Part shown: positions 1 to 10,744 of the stretch, one piece after another
Layout of the letters: each line of letters opens with the position of its first letter
Position numbering within the stretch: the first letter of the stretch is position 1
Source: Strigamia acuminata
Lineage: Eukaryota > Arthropoda > Chilopoda > Geophilomorpha > Linotaeniidae
Reading direction: 5' to 3'
Length of the DNA stretch: 64,000 bases
NCBI GenBank assembly: GCA_949358305.1
Contig: OX442317.1
Span: forward strand, 9,366,186 to 9,430,185
The notes under the pieces: generated by a model
What the model was told of the DNA's origin: nothing
The model's input: the letters and a program-made list of their open reading frames with translations, nothing else
Database searches by the model: none
Program-made: the position numbers and the translations under genes

Positions 1-228
1 TATTACTTGGTTTCATTGAAATCACTTCAGTTTAGTGTCATTCTAGAATCTAAATTGCGATGTAAAAATCAAAATACACATTCCTTAGTTATCGAAAATT
101 CTTTTTTTTTTTTTCATTGTAAAAAAAAAACTTGTTACTTGTTGATTTTTTAAATCAATTCCATTAAAATGTTGAAACTCAATGTTTGATTATTTTCAAC
201 AGCAGAGATTGAGAAAATAAACTTTATT

Positions 229-1691
229 TTATTCCTGTTTTATCCTCAGCATGTCTTTCGCACTTTGGATCAGATTTTCCAATTTCTCCCGTTTCTCGTA
301 ATCCCTAAGCTTGAGCACCACGTGCTCCAAACACGTCTTCCCATCGAGCACTCCCACCAAGTTGTGCACCGACAACCCGATGCGGTGGTCCGTGACCCTG
401 TCCTGAACGAAATTATAAGTCCGGATTTTTTCCGACCGACCGCTCATTCCGACTTGGAGTTTCCGGCTCTGCGATTGGCTCTTGTTGCGCTCGTCCAACT
501 GCTTCGCGTACAAAAGCGCGCGCAATTTGCCCAGTGCGAATTTCTTGTTCTGCAACTGCGACCGGTCGGTTTGATTCTCGACGCTTATTCCGGTGGGCAA
601 ATGCACGATGCGTACGGCGCTGTCCGTCGTGTTGACGTGTTGACCCCCGGCTCCCGACGCGCGTTTCGTTTCCACTTTTAAATCGCTCGGATTCAATTCA
701 AATTGAATCTAAAAAGGAAGAAATAAGTTTAGGCGAATTCGAAGCGACTTTTCGACGTTTCTCTCACTTCGCTCGGTTTGGGTAGAACCGCGACGGCAAC
801 CGTGCTCGTGTGAATTCGTCCGGATTTCTCCGTTTTCGGCACCCGCTGCACCCTGTGCACCCCGCCCTCGAATTTCAACGTGCCGTACACGTCATCTCCG
901 CTTATAGTGACGTTTCCTTTCCTAATTCCGCCTAAATTTACCGAAAAAAATTATTATTTCCTTCAAATTGGTCGATTTTTTGCACCTAAGTCGCTTTCGT
1001 CCACTTCGGACGAACTTATAGTCCATTTTTTAAACGCGGAGAAATTGAAATACATTTGGAAAAGATCGTTCGCGAACAACATGGCTTCTTGGCCACCGAC
1101 GCCGGCCGTTATTTCCAATATCACGTCGCTCGTGTCTTCGATGTTGGAGGGAATTAGAAGCTCGGTCATCTGGAAATTGAAATTTAATCAATTATTTTAG
1201 TTAGAAATTGAAATTTAAAACCGTTTACTTGTGTGTCTAACACCTCTAACTTGTCTTCGCAAGTGTTTATATCATCTTTAGCCATTTGTATCATTTCTTT
1301 ATCGCTTTGTGCGTCGTTAATTATGCATTTTAGGTCCGAAATTTCCCTTTTTAATTCGACCGACTCGTTCAAATGCCTCGATAGTGTCTTCAGAACATCT
1401 CTTCTGTATAATTTTCTCCTCGGTTCTATTTCTAGAAAAGAAAACCAATTTTTATTCACTTTAATTAATTTATTTAATTGGCGATTTTTAACTTTTACCA
1501 ATTTTCGCCTCCATTTTCTCGTTTAATAAAAGCCGGACGTAATTTTCCAAAATTTCAGGTTCGAATTTCGAAACACTCGAAAAACATCTCGGGGTATGAC
1601 GAAATAAAGTTTGCCGATAGTTTAGACACGTTTTTAAAACGTTAATTAGTTTCAGACCTCGCATTTTGAAAAATCCTAACACCACAGCCAC
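229..1691 (-). CDS. MTRF1L: Mitochondrial peptide chain release factor 1
   Basis: Class I release factor that hydrolyses peptidyl-tRNA at stop codons on mitochondrial ribosomes. Five exons can be read on the minus strand: about 1691-1500, 1432-1230, 1169-1000, 940-760 and 712-229. The N-terminal exon is basic and looks like a mitochondrial presequence. The third exon has the PCRF-domain core [14 protein letters not shown]. The fourth has [18 protein letters not shown], whose P-K-T matches the RF1 P-x-T stop-recognition motif. The last exon carries the catalytic GGQ in [16 protein letters not shown]. The order matches bacterial RF1 over its full length. The start could be Met at 1691 or the internal Met near 1664. 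I cannot separate mtRF1 from mtRF1L by eye; most invertebrates have one such gene. It is divergent to the ASPH locus, about 160 bp away. Confidence 0.9.
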
Positions 1692-1850
1692 CCGTTGAAA
1701 AGGTCAGTGCTGCTATATTTTCCTGTTTCCGGAATTCCTCAATAGGTGTAACCTGGTTCTGGGTTCGGATCATGTGATCTGACGATAAACATCCGAGCAA
1801 ATAGTAGCAATCTTTCAAAAGTGAAATACAAATCAACTCCAGCTTAGACG
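1692..1850. promoter_or_regulatory. Shared divergent promoter, release factor / ASPH
   Basis: Only about 160 bp separate the first codons of two divergent genes, so the 5' leaders and core promoters must lie close together or overlap. I see no convincing TATA box. This is an inference from gene layout. Confidence 0.4.
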
Positions 1851-4800
1851 ATGTCGGGTGAAGTGCAACATCGGAAGAGAAAAGATAAACGAAAAAGGAA
1901 AAGTGAGTTGAAAATTGATTCGAAAAAGCTTTGCGAGAGCGATCGTTGGCCGGGTCGGGCATGCCAACAGTGTATTTTTAAACACGGCCAAAAGCGCTCC
2001 ATCTCGTGTTGCTAAAAATAAATCAGAAATACCTTCGCATTAAAGAAATAGATTTTCTACGATTTAATCGAAATTAAAATCAGAATTAATTAAATTCACC
2101 AGTTGGCACATTCCTGGCCGTTCGGTGACCCGCAAAAAGTGGAAAAGCAACTTCGTCGTGTGTCAGCAATTTTTAAAGAAATTAAAAAATTCTTCTTTAG
2201 TTGATGAAGGACCCAGTCGTCACGATGACGTACTTGACCAGTCTGAAATAAACGATAAAAACGAGGATGAACATCAAATTCGAGGTAATATTAAATTTAA
2301 AAAAAAATTAATTTTTGTAATTTTTTCATTTATATTCACCAAAAACAATTTTTTTTAGAGGATTCTGAAGAAAAAAGCCCGGATGACCACCACCATGGTC
2401 CAGTCGCAGGCACGGGAGCCAAAATCACGTTTTTTATCCTGTTTGCGGGTTTGTTGGTGGCGATGGGTGCGATTTTTATTCAAATTCGAGGCACGGAAAT
2501 TCGTGAGTGGAAGTGCACTTTGATTTTTCAAAGTTTTGCATTTCAATTACTTTGATTTTTCAAAGTTTTGCATTTCAATTTTTTTTTTATTTTATTTTTT
2601 TTTATTTTTTAAAATAAATTTAAAATAAAATAAAATAAAATATAGGAGATACACCCATAAAAGAGTCGCGATACGCGCGGCTTTTGGAGAATTTTATCGA
2701 GGAATTTTCCGCCGATGAACATGAGGAACACGACCTTCCACACGCGACTGAACACGAAGAAGCGGATCGGCAAGAAGGAATAGTCCACGACACATGTAAT
2801 TACGCCAAAATCACGTAGCAGAAATTGAAAAAAAATAAAAATAAAAAATATTTAAATTAAAAAATTTATTGATCCAGATGAGCCACCATCGGAACCGGAC
2901 ATCACACCTGTAAAATAAAGATTGAATTCTAGAGATTTTATTGTAAAAATGTAATTATTTTTATTTTTATTTTTTAGTCACCCGATGTGTTGTTAGAACC
3001 GTCCATGCCGGAAACCATTGAAATTCCTCAACCGGTGGTCGAAGAAGAACTCGAAGAAATCGAAGAGAATGATGAAATGGATCAAAATGAAATGATGGAT
3101 CAGGTCGAAGAGTCGGCTACAGAAGTAAAATAAATTGATTTTTATCATTTTAAGTTAAAATTAATTATTTTTTTTATTTTTAGGTCGAGGAAACGATTTT
3201 AACGGATGAAATTTCGCACGAAGAAGCAGCGGCTTCGGACGAAATCGAGGAAGTCGTGGCTTCGGACGAAAACAGAGTAGCGGCTTCGGACGAAATCGAA
3301 CAAATCGCAGTTTCCGACGAAACCGAACAAATCGAGAGCTTAGAAACAGGTAACGTTGAATTTATTTCAATTGAAGTGTCAATTTCTTTTGAATTAAATG
3401 GACATTTTTGCAATTTCTTCCAAACCACATAAAATAATAAATCAAAAATCAAAAATTGCAAAATTTCTATTTAAAAAGTGTAATAAATAATTACGAGATA
3501 ATTCCAAACCACGTTTTGAAAAATAACAGAAAAAGTTGAGTACCCGGAAGAGCACCCGACCGAAGAAACGCCCCAATTAGCCGAACAAGGTATTTCCAAA
3601 ATTTCTTTTTATCACCATCACTAACACAATTTAATGACAACTAACTCAAATTGTGGAATGGTAATCAAACATTAACAATTGTTTGATCAATTTTATTTAT
3701 TTTAATGTGTGAAAAAACTAAAAAAAAAAAAAAAAAAACTGTTTCAATAATTTCATCCTCCGTAATGTAAATAAAATTTTGTAAAATGTTAATAGCAACA
3801 TAGCAACATGACCCCACTTGTGATGAATAGCATGAACATATTGCATCAAGTTATCAACATAAAATGCCTGTCTCTGCAGCACCAGAAAAGTAAAGAAAAA
3901 AATAAAATATCAAAAAAATAAAATAAAATAAGCCAAAAAAAATTGGAAATTCATTTCAAACTTGTGAATATTTTCTGCTATCACATTAGAAATGCCTCCA
4001 ATAACGCCCAATGAAGACAAAGAGGACAATGAACCATCACTAGAACACGTTGAGTCCTCAGAATCCCGAAGTATCGAAGAAAACGAAGAAACCGAAGAAA
4101 ACGAAGACCTAGATACGGAAAAAGGATATTTCCACGGCTTATTGGAGGGCATGTTCGCACAAACCGACAAAATGGACGAGAAAATTGAAGATGCGAAAAG
4201 CCGCGAAGAAGAATCCGAAAACACGAATAATTTTGACGAAAATGAAAACGAAAATGAAAATGATAATGATAATGTCGTGGAAGAAATTGCGCCTATATTC
4301 GACGAGAACATAGAGTCGCAGATCGAAGAACCGTTGATAAAATCGCACTATGCGGATTACGGCTACGGAGAAGAGAGCGGCGAGGGAAGCAAAGAATCGA
4401 GCGAAGACGATGAAATTGACGATGAAATTGACGAAGGTGTGGATAGTTCAGAATTGATTGATAATGAACATTACTACTACTGAGCGATTTGTTGTCAAGT
4501 GTGTAAATTGTTAGGGGAATGTGCTCAACTTTTCGTATAATTAGTTTGTTAAAAATGTGAAAGAAATTTGATCCATGTATTTTTAAATCTAAAAAAAAAA
4601 AAAATTATTATTATACATGCACAAAATTTTCATTTTTTTAAAAAATTATTCTATAATAAATGAAGTTGTGAAAATGTTTTTTCTTTTTATTCTTTCAGAA
4701 ACTCGTAAAGAGTACATAAAAATTATTGATGATGTGTTACGGGAGCAGCGGCTGCAGGAGAAGAAGATGGCGGAGGATAGATCTAGTTACGCTCACTCTG

Positions 4801-7800
4801 CGATTACTAATGAATATGATTATGAAATTAGAAAAGAGATCGACGAAGCCGATAAATTAGTAGAGAAAGTAAGTGGAGGCTTTTTGTCAACCGTTGTGGT
4901 GGATTGTGTTTAAATGACAACAAATTTTATGCAGAAAAAGAAAAGTTTGGGCATTCAGCTAAAAGCCTCTCACGGTTTTCTGTTGAGTTTAACACTGTTA
5001 TTGGTTTTTGCTCAATTGTTTTGAAAAGTTAATTGAATTGAATCAGTAGATTAATTAATCCCTGTTCTACCCAGCACACAAAATCCACAGGAATTGTATG
5101 TTTGGGTTTCTAACCACAGATTTTCATTCCTACATTTGCCAATTTTCCAACACACATTGTCCAAAACTTGGACTTGTGTGATTAATATTTCGACACCCCC
5201 TTTCCGGCATGCCTAAAACCGTATTTCAGCGATTAAAAACCTCGGGATTGTTTTTTATCTCTTGACAGACACATTAACATAAACCCAAAACGTGTCCGGA
5301 CATAGCTTAGTCATAACCCTTTATGTCCCTGGGTCTTAACCTTTGTAGCAGTCGCCAGTCGGCATCCCCATAACTTGAAAAATCTGTGCTCGCACTCCTT
5401 ATCAAAGGAAAATATTTTTTTGAACTAATGTTTTACTGGTGTTACTTAACCACTTACAGAGTATATATGAAACAAGGCGTGTCCAACCCACAGCCCAGGA
5501 TGGCCATTAGTGCGACACAACACACTTACTTGAAACATTAAGAGATTTTTTTAGATTCTAGATTTAAAATTAAGATTTTGCGAGGACCTTTTTGCTTATC
5601 TGTGATGGTGCATATCAAGAAAATTATGGATGGGCCTCTTTAGCTCATCAGTTGTATTTTATGTGTGGCCCAAAACAATTCCTCTTCTTCCAATAACGCC
5701 CGGGGAAGCCAGAACGTTGGAAACCCCTGTATTAAACATTTTTCTGAAGTGGCCTCGCACTGACAACATATGAAGTGTTTGTCTGAGGATTAAGGTCATA
5801 TAAGCCATGATCAGTGGGATGAGTTTCTTAGAAAACACAGAAAATACAGTTGGACACACTTGACAGTTTTACCTCTTATCTGACAAGGATGAGAAATGAC
5901 TGGGAATCCCAGCAGGTTCCCTGTCCAAATATTGACTTGGCCCAATGCGGTCTAATAGGAACAGGTGTTTTTGATGCAAATGCAAGATTGGATCCTAAGA
6001 GAGTCTTCTAATTATCATAACAGAGTATATAAATTTCAAATGTTCTGCTATTGCAAATGTCGACAAGCCACAACTGCCCACAACAGTTGTGACTTTAGAA
6101 CATGCCCTCAACATACTTCTGCCGTTTTGTACTACATAATAGAGAGGTTCTGCTCGGCGTTAGAGCCGAACGGCTGACGCCAAACATCATCAAACGTCAC
6201 GGAGGCTGAGCTAAGTTTGGAGTTGATAACGAAGTGTAATTGTTGATCCAGACGTTGTTGGAGAACGGGTAAAAACATCGGCAACGGGTGGGCGGAGTTA
6301 ATTCTTCCAGTTGTCGTTGCCGACCTTCGCCTAGCAGAACCTCTCTAATACCTACATGGGTCGTGTAAAAAATTCTCAGACAAAAAAGGGGTCGTGAGTG
6401 GAAAAAGTTTAAGCCCTACATTAGAAGGTACTGGATGGTGCGTCGATTCTCACACATCCTTAGGTGGTGCTTACCTAGCTTACCACTGGCTAAAAACCAG
6501 CCTAATCAGTGAGCACAATTTAACGGGACCGTTTAATCGCTGGAATACAAGCTATTTTCTTCTATTCTATCCTGCAAGAAAGGTTCCCCATACTTCCCCT
6601 TCGTCTTTACTTAAATTATTATACCTTGTTCACAAATAAACCACTTTTGTACAGAACCTTACAACTTTTAGAAACTCTTGTGGTCACACTTGTTCTAGTT
6701 CATGAACTTGAAGTTAGTTCACTTTGAAAAAAAATTTAGTGAACGGTAAACGCTTTCACATGGTCATGAACGCAAACTTGAACGCGTTCACAATTTAGTG
6801 AACGAGATACAACACTGGAAATTAGACTTTCCAAAGGTCGTAACTTTTACAAAAGTGGTTTAAGTGCGAACAGTCCCCCCAAGAAAGAGACGAGCTTAAC
6901 TCTTTTATTGATTTGCCTTACTGGCCTAAAGTATTGAAATGTGAGTTATATCAATGCACTGTAAATGCAAACCCATGTTGAGTTTTTGTTAAAAAGTGCA
7001 GTGCATGCAATATAAAATAAACGAATGAGCATGATGTACAAAATCCCTGCAGTGTGCAGTCCAAACAAAACATTGTGATTTACATTTACATTGCCTGCAT
7101 TATACTGAAATGAATAATTATGACAAATTGTGTAACTCACCTAAGAATTGCACACATTTGTTGGAATTATTGTTTGTAACTAGTCACCTTTCGTAGCAAA
7201 ATACTAACAATTTTTCGCCCTACATCACTCAAAGGCACCTGACAGAGCAGTTACAATGTTCCAATCAATATTGGAATCACATCCCCAAAGTCCACGAGCA
7301 GTATTTGGAAAAGCAATGGCTATTGGTCGCTTGTCCGATGTGCACAAGAGCAACCAAATCCTGGAACAATGCATTTACACGTTCAAAGATGTTCTAGACT
7401 TACCGGATGTACCCGATGACCTATTCAGAATGGCAGCTTTCAAATGTGTAGATAGGATGAGATTCAGAGGTAGACAAGAATGCACAAGAATGCGACAAGA
7501 TAATCTTCACACTTTGCCACTTTTTATTTCCAGGATTTCACATTAAATCACTCAAAGTATTAGACCGGCTCGTCCACCGATTTCCCGGTGATGTGTCAGT
7601 CGCCAACCAAAAGGCAGTTACTTATCTTTTAATGGGAAAAAATAAAGACGCTAAACTTGTACTAGAAGAGGTAACAGATACTGGGTTTGTGTTTGTGGCA
7701 TATGCTTTCCTTCATACAGTAATATCGTGCTCTGGCAAATATTTTGCCATGCATGTCCAAAGGTGCCCATTTTACGATATTGCAAATAATTGGTTTTATT

Positions 7801-10601
7801 CGTACAAGAGGACCAACAACGTTTTAAACCCCATCTACATTTGTGGTAGCCTTGGATAAGCTTTCAAACATCCTCTTTGTACCAGACACTGTATGACCCC
7901 ACTTAAGCTAAGTTTCCTGTTTTTGTATTCAAAGCGTTAAAACACCATTCCTCTTTAGGATATAGCATTTGCCACAAATTTCACCAATACACAGTTTGCG
8001 GCAGGTACCTTTCTCTTATAAAAACCCCTGTTAAGCATATAAGTATAGTTGAAAACTTATAACTCTACCGGAGCTTACACTATTTCTGAAAATAGCATAG
8101 CCAACCTGGTAGTTTTCCACTATTTAAGTCACTTTGAATTCTCTGGTTTATCTGATTGTTTCTACTTTGAATTCATTTAAATTCACAATAATAAAGTCAC
8201 AGCATTCTATTAAAACATTTAAAAACAAGAATTCTCTCTTTTTATGCTGGTGTAAAAAATGTCATAATTGTAAGGGAAAAGTACCTGCCGCAAACTGTGT
8301 ATTAATCCCTCTCATTTACGGAAACAAGAATTGGGAATCTTAATGGCGTGTCTCTTATTTAATGTCTTAGGCTTTAACATTGAATCCACTGGATGGATTT
8401 GCTAAATGCCACTATGGCTTCATATTGAAGATCGAAGAAAACAATAACAAATTGGCAATCAAGTACTTAAGCGAAGGACTTTCAACGCAAGAACCTGGAA
8501 CCATAGATGGAAGGTTTTACTTCCACTTAGGAGATGCCCTGACGAGGGAAAACAGATCGGACGAAGCGTACAAAGTCTACGAACAAGGAACGCACAAAGG
8601 ATTATTCCTTAGCATCTACCAAAGATCCCTCTACAATGTTAACAATCTCAAGGCTATCCCGTGGTGGACTCACGAGCAAACCACCTATCAACCCTATTTA
8701 AAGGTAATAACAAAAATCAGGACCCCTTTATCCAGTAGGACACCGGCTTTCCCAGTGGCCCGTGGACGTTGTGAGATTTTTTTGCCCCCTGGCCCGACAT
8801 ATCCAGATTTTCCACTACTAAATTTGTTCCCCTGGCCCGACATATCCAGATTTCCCGGTACTAACTTTGTTCCCAGTCCAGTGCCTACCAAACCTTTTCA
8901 GGCCTAGTTCCATAGTTGCATATATCTCAAACCAGTGGCGAAAAGGTAGAAAAACAAGGAAAGTGTGACTTTCCTTCAAGAATTGAATTGAATTGATTAT
9001 ACTTCCAGATCTCGCTCGTCTCGTAATCTCGGTCTTAGAGATCTCGGTTTTTTTTTAGTCTCAGGATCTCGGTCTAGGCAAAACGATATTTCATTATTAC
9101 GAGATATAATAAAAAACGTGCAATTCACATTAGGAGTCGTAACGTGATTTGTACGTTTTTCATTGTTTCTCGTAACGGCTAAGACCTTTAACCTTTAACG
9201 TTCCTTTGTGCTATAAAAGCACGTTGTAAAATTTTTTTTACCTTAAAAAATGTCGGTCTCTTTCAAAAGCCCTCCTGATAGCGCGTCTCGGTCTCGTACG
9301 AGATCTCGTTTCGGAAAACCGAGACTTGAAAACGGCCGAGATGGCTGGTGGCTGGCAGGGCCGTCTTTACACTTTTCAGCACCCTGGGCTAATAAAACTG
9401 AGGCGCCTCTTGGCCAGCACTTTTCTGTGCCCATCCAGCCCCTGTGCCCGGCGCCCCTGGGCTGCAGCCCAGTTAGCCCAATGGTAAAGGTGGGCCTGGT
9501 GGCTGGAAGTATACTTAATGATCATTAGGATTGGGTTTTGAGTTTTTGTTTTAATGGCAATCTCTTCCTAGATGCTGGAGAAACACTGGAAGAAAATTCG
9601 CGACGAAGCGATTTTGTTGGTCGACGACGAAAACCAGGGATTCTTTCCCGAAAACGAAGGCTTAAGGAACACCGGAACGTGGAAGCAGTTTGAAATATTT
9701 GCAAGAGGTAATTCCATCTTAATTCCAACATTTTACTCCCAATCTCGTGTACAACCACAAATCCTAGGCAGGAAAATTACACAAAACTGTGAACGCACAC
9801 CCTTCACTTGTCAGCTCATCGAAGGCATCCCCGACGCCAAAGATTGCAAGAGGGGTCAAGTAAAAACAAACACCGCAACATCACATGCATTCAAAGTTTC
9901 TGTTTTTACCGTTTCCGGGCACAAAAAAAGAAAAGAAAAACACCAAAAACCACACAAACAGAAACTTTAAATGCAACTATTGAAAATCATTAATTCAAAC
10001 TCGTTTCTTCTTCCAGGTTAAATTCTCACTATTAATGCCGGGAACCAAAGTGTGGCCGCACACGGGCCCGACCAACTGCCGCCTCAGAACTCATCTGGGC
10101 TTGGTGGTACCCGACGGCGCCGCAATACGCGTAGCTAACGAAACCAGGTAATTCCTCAAAGTCCGAATCTGGCACCCAGCCATTTTTTTGGGGGAATATT
10201 TTGACATTTAGGGAATTTCGATCTGTTGCCACGCCCAGCCTGCAAGAGTTAGGTGTCTGTGCTTTTAAACGAAGCAAAGGGACCCTCTTGACTACATGCT
10301 GGCCAAGTTTCAGACAATTCCAAGGTATAGATTTTGAGATTTGGGTGATTTTGTGTTTTGGGGGTATCGGTCTGTCCGTAGACTATTGCGAAAGTAATGT
10401 TGTGCCAACTTCAGCCCGGTAAACCACCAATGGTGCACTTTTTCTTGCAGGAAGTGGAAGGAAGGAAAAGTTGTGATATTCGACGACTCTTTCGAGCACG
10501 AAGTCTGGCACGACGGGACGACTTACCGACTGATACTCATCGTGGACTTTTGGCATCCCGAACTGACGGAAGCGCAAAAACAAACCCTAAGTCCGATTTA
10601 G
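1851..10601 (+). CDS. ASPH: Aspartyl/asparaginyl beta-hydroxylase (ASPH/junctin locus)
   Basis: Type II ER membrane 2-oxoglutarate/Fe(II) oxygenase that hydroxylates Asp/Asn in EGF-like domains. Exon 1 (1851-1902) gives a Lys/Arg-rich cytosolic tail and exon 2 is 2201-2284. The exon at 2359-2502 holds one transmembrane helix (ITFFILFAGLLVAMGAIFI). Several short, highly acidic exons follow up to about 3590. The exon at 4704-4870 starts the coiled/TPR part, and exons at 7230-7530, 7535-7670 and 8373-8702 carry TPR-like helices. Exons at about 9572-9705, 9768-9858, 10018-10146 and 10452-10601 form the oxygenase domain. Iron ligands are visible as the His of KVWPHTGPTN and the His of DDSFEHEVWHDG. 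Introns are mostly phase 1 in the acidic part. AATAAA lies at 10679. The 2.3 kb intron before the TPR exons holds transposon remnants. Family assignment is secure; small exon boundaries are approximate. Confidence 0.93.
3990..4483 (+). CDS. ASPH: Alternative stop-containing terminal exon of the ASPH locus (junctin/humbug-like)
   Basis: After a phase-1 acceptor (cacattag) this exon reads MPPITPNEDKED and on through a very acidic tract (Glu/Asp/Asn/Ser) to NEHYYY and a TGA at 4481-4483. The next exon, at 4704, has the same phase-1 acceptor. The upstream exon ending in AEQ can therefore splice to either. Splicing to this exon yields a protein with the basic tail, the transmembrane helix and an acidic lumenal tail but no oxygenase. 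That is the architecture of vertebrate junctin and humbug/junctate products of the ASPH gene. The low-complexity acidic sequence gives no enzymatic motif. No clear AATAAA follows within 150 bp, so the 3' end is uncertain. Confidence 0.65.
6140..6347. mobile_element. Small non-autonomous element with 20-bp terminal inverted repeats
   Basis: The left end TAGAGAGGTTCTGCTCGGCG (6140-6159) matches the reverse complement of 6328-6347 at 19 of 20 positions. The 208-bp unit has no coding capacity and an additional internal cgttgccg/cggcaacg pair. The flanks are AT-rich, and a possible AAT repeat is the only target duplication I can see, so the superfamily is undetermined. Confidence 0.6.
6690..6814 (-). 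mobile_element. Truncated copy of the caspase-intron hAT element
   Basis: Read in reverse complement from 6814 it begins CAGTGTTGTATCTCGTTCAC and continues into TAAATTGTGAACG. This is closely similar to the left end of the complete element at 38196. The other terminus is not recognisable, so this copy is truncated. Confidence 0.55.
8703..9571 (+). other. ASPH intron with a degenerate 60-bp direct repeat and a hAT element
   Basis: Near 8790-8870 a unit containing CTGGCCCGACATATCCAGAT occurs twice, about 60 bp apart. From about 9000 to 9330 the word CTCGGTCT and variants recur without clear periodicity. A short hAT-type element occupies 9356-9498. No coding exon is visible. Confidence 0.5.
9356..9498. 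mobile_element. 143-bp hAT-type MITE with 8-bp target duplication
   Basis: It starts CAGGGCCGTCTTTAC and ends with GTAAAGGTGGGCCTG, imperfect inverted repeats of the hAT CAGGG class. The octamer GTGGCTGG flanks it on both sides (9348-9355 and 9499-9506), the target-duplication length expected for hAT transposition. It lies within an ASPH intron. Confidence 0.85.
10205..10430 (+). repeat. Dispersed ~170-bp repeat monomer (ASPH intron copy)
   Basis: Segments CAGCCTGCA, AGTTAGGTGTCTGTGCTTTT, the CTGGCCA block and GATTTTGAGATTT followed by TGTGTTTTGGG occur here. They recur in the same order on the opposite strand at 41060-41352, where two monomers lie in tandem. Confidence 0.6.
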
Positions 10602-10744
10602 ACTGTTGTGCCTTAACAACCACATATTGCATGCACAATGGACTGTGATGACCGTTTGTTTCTTTATTTTTCAAACAGAATAAAATAATTTTTTTTTTTA
10701 TAAATAAAAATTTAAAAAAAAAAATTAAGTTTCTGTCCACCATT

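Larger units (their letters stand above)
4871..7229 (+). other. Large ASPH intron (2.3 kb), no gene seen
   Basis: Bounded by donor GTAAGTGG after LVEK and an acceptor before APDRAVTMF. It contains an inverted-repeat element at 6140-6347 and a truncated hAT-like copy at about 6690-6814. I find no exon with coding character in the rest. Confidence 0.6.

Noticed and set aside
265-681. Open plus-strand frame of 138 codons
   Set aside because: It is the antisense shadow of the release factor GGQ exon, whose minus-strand translation matches the family throughout.
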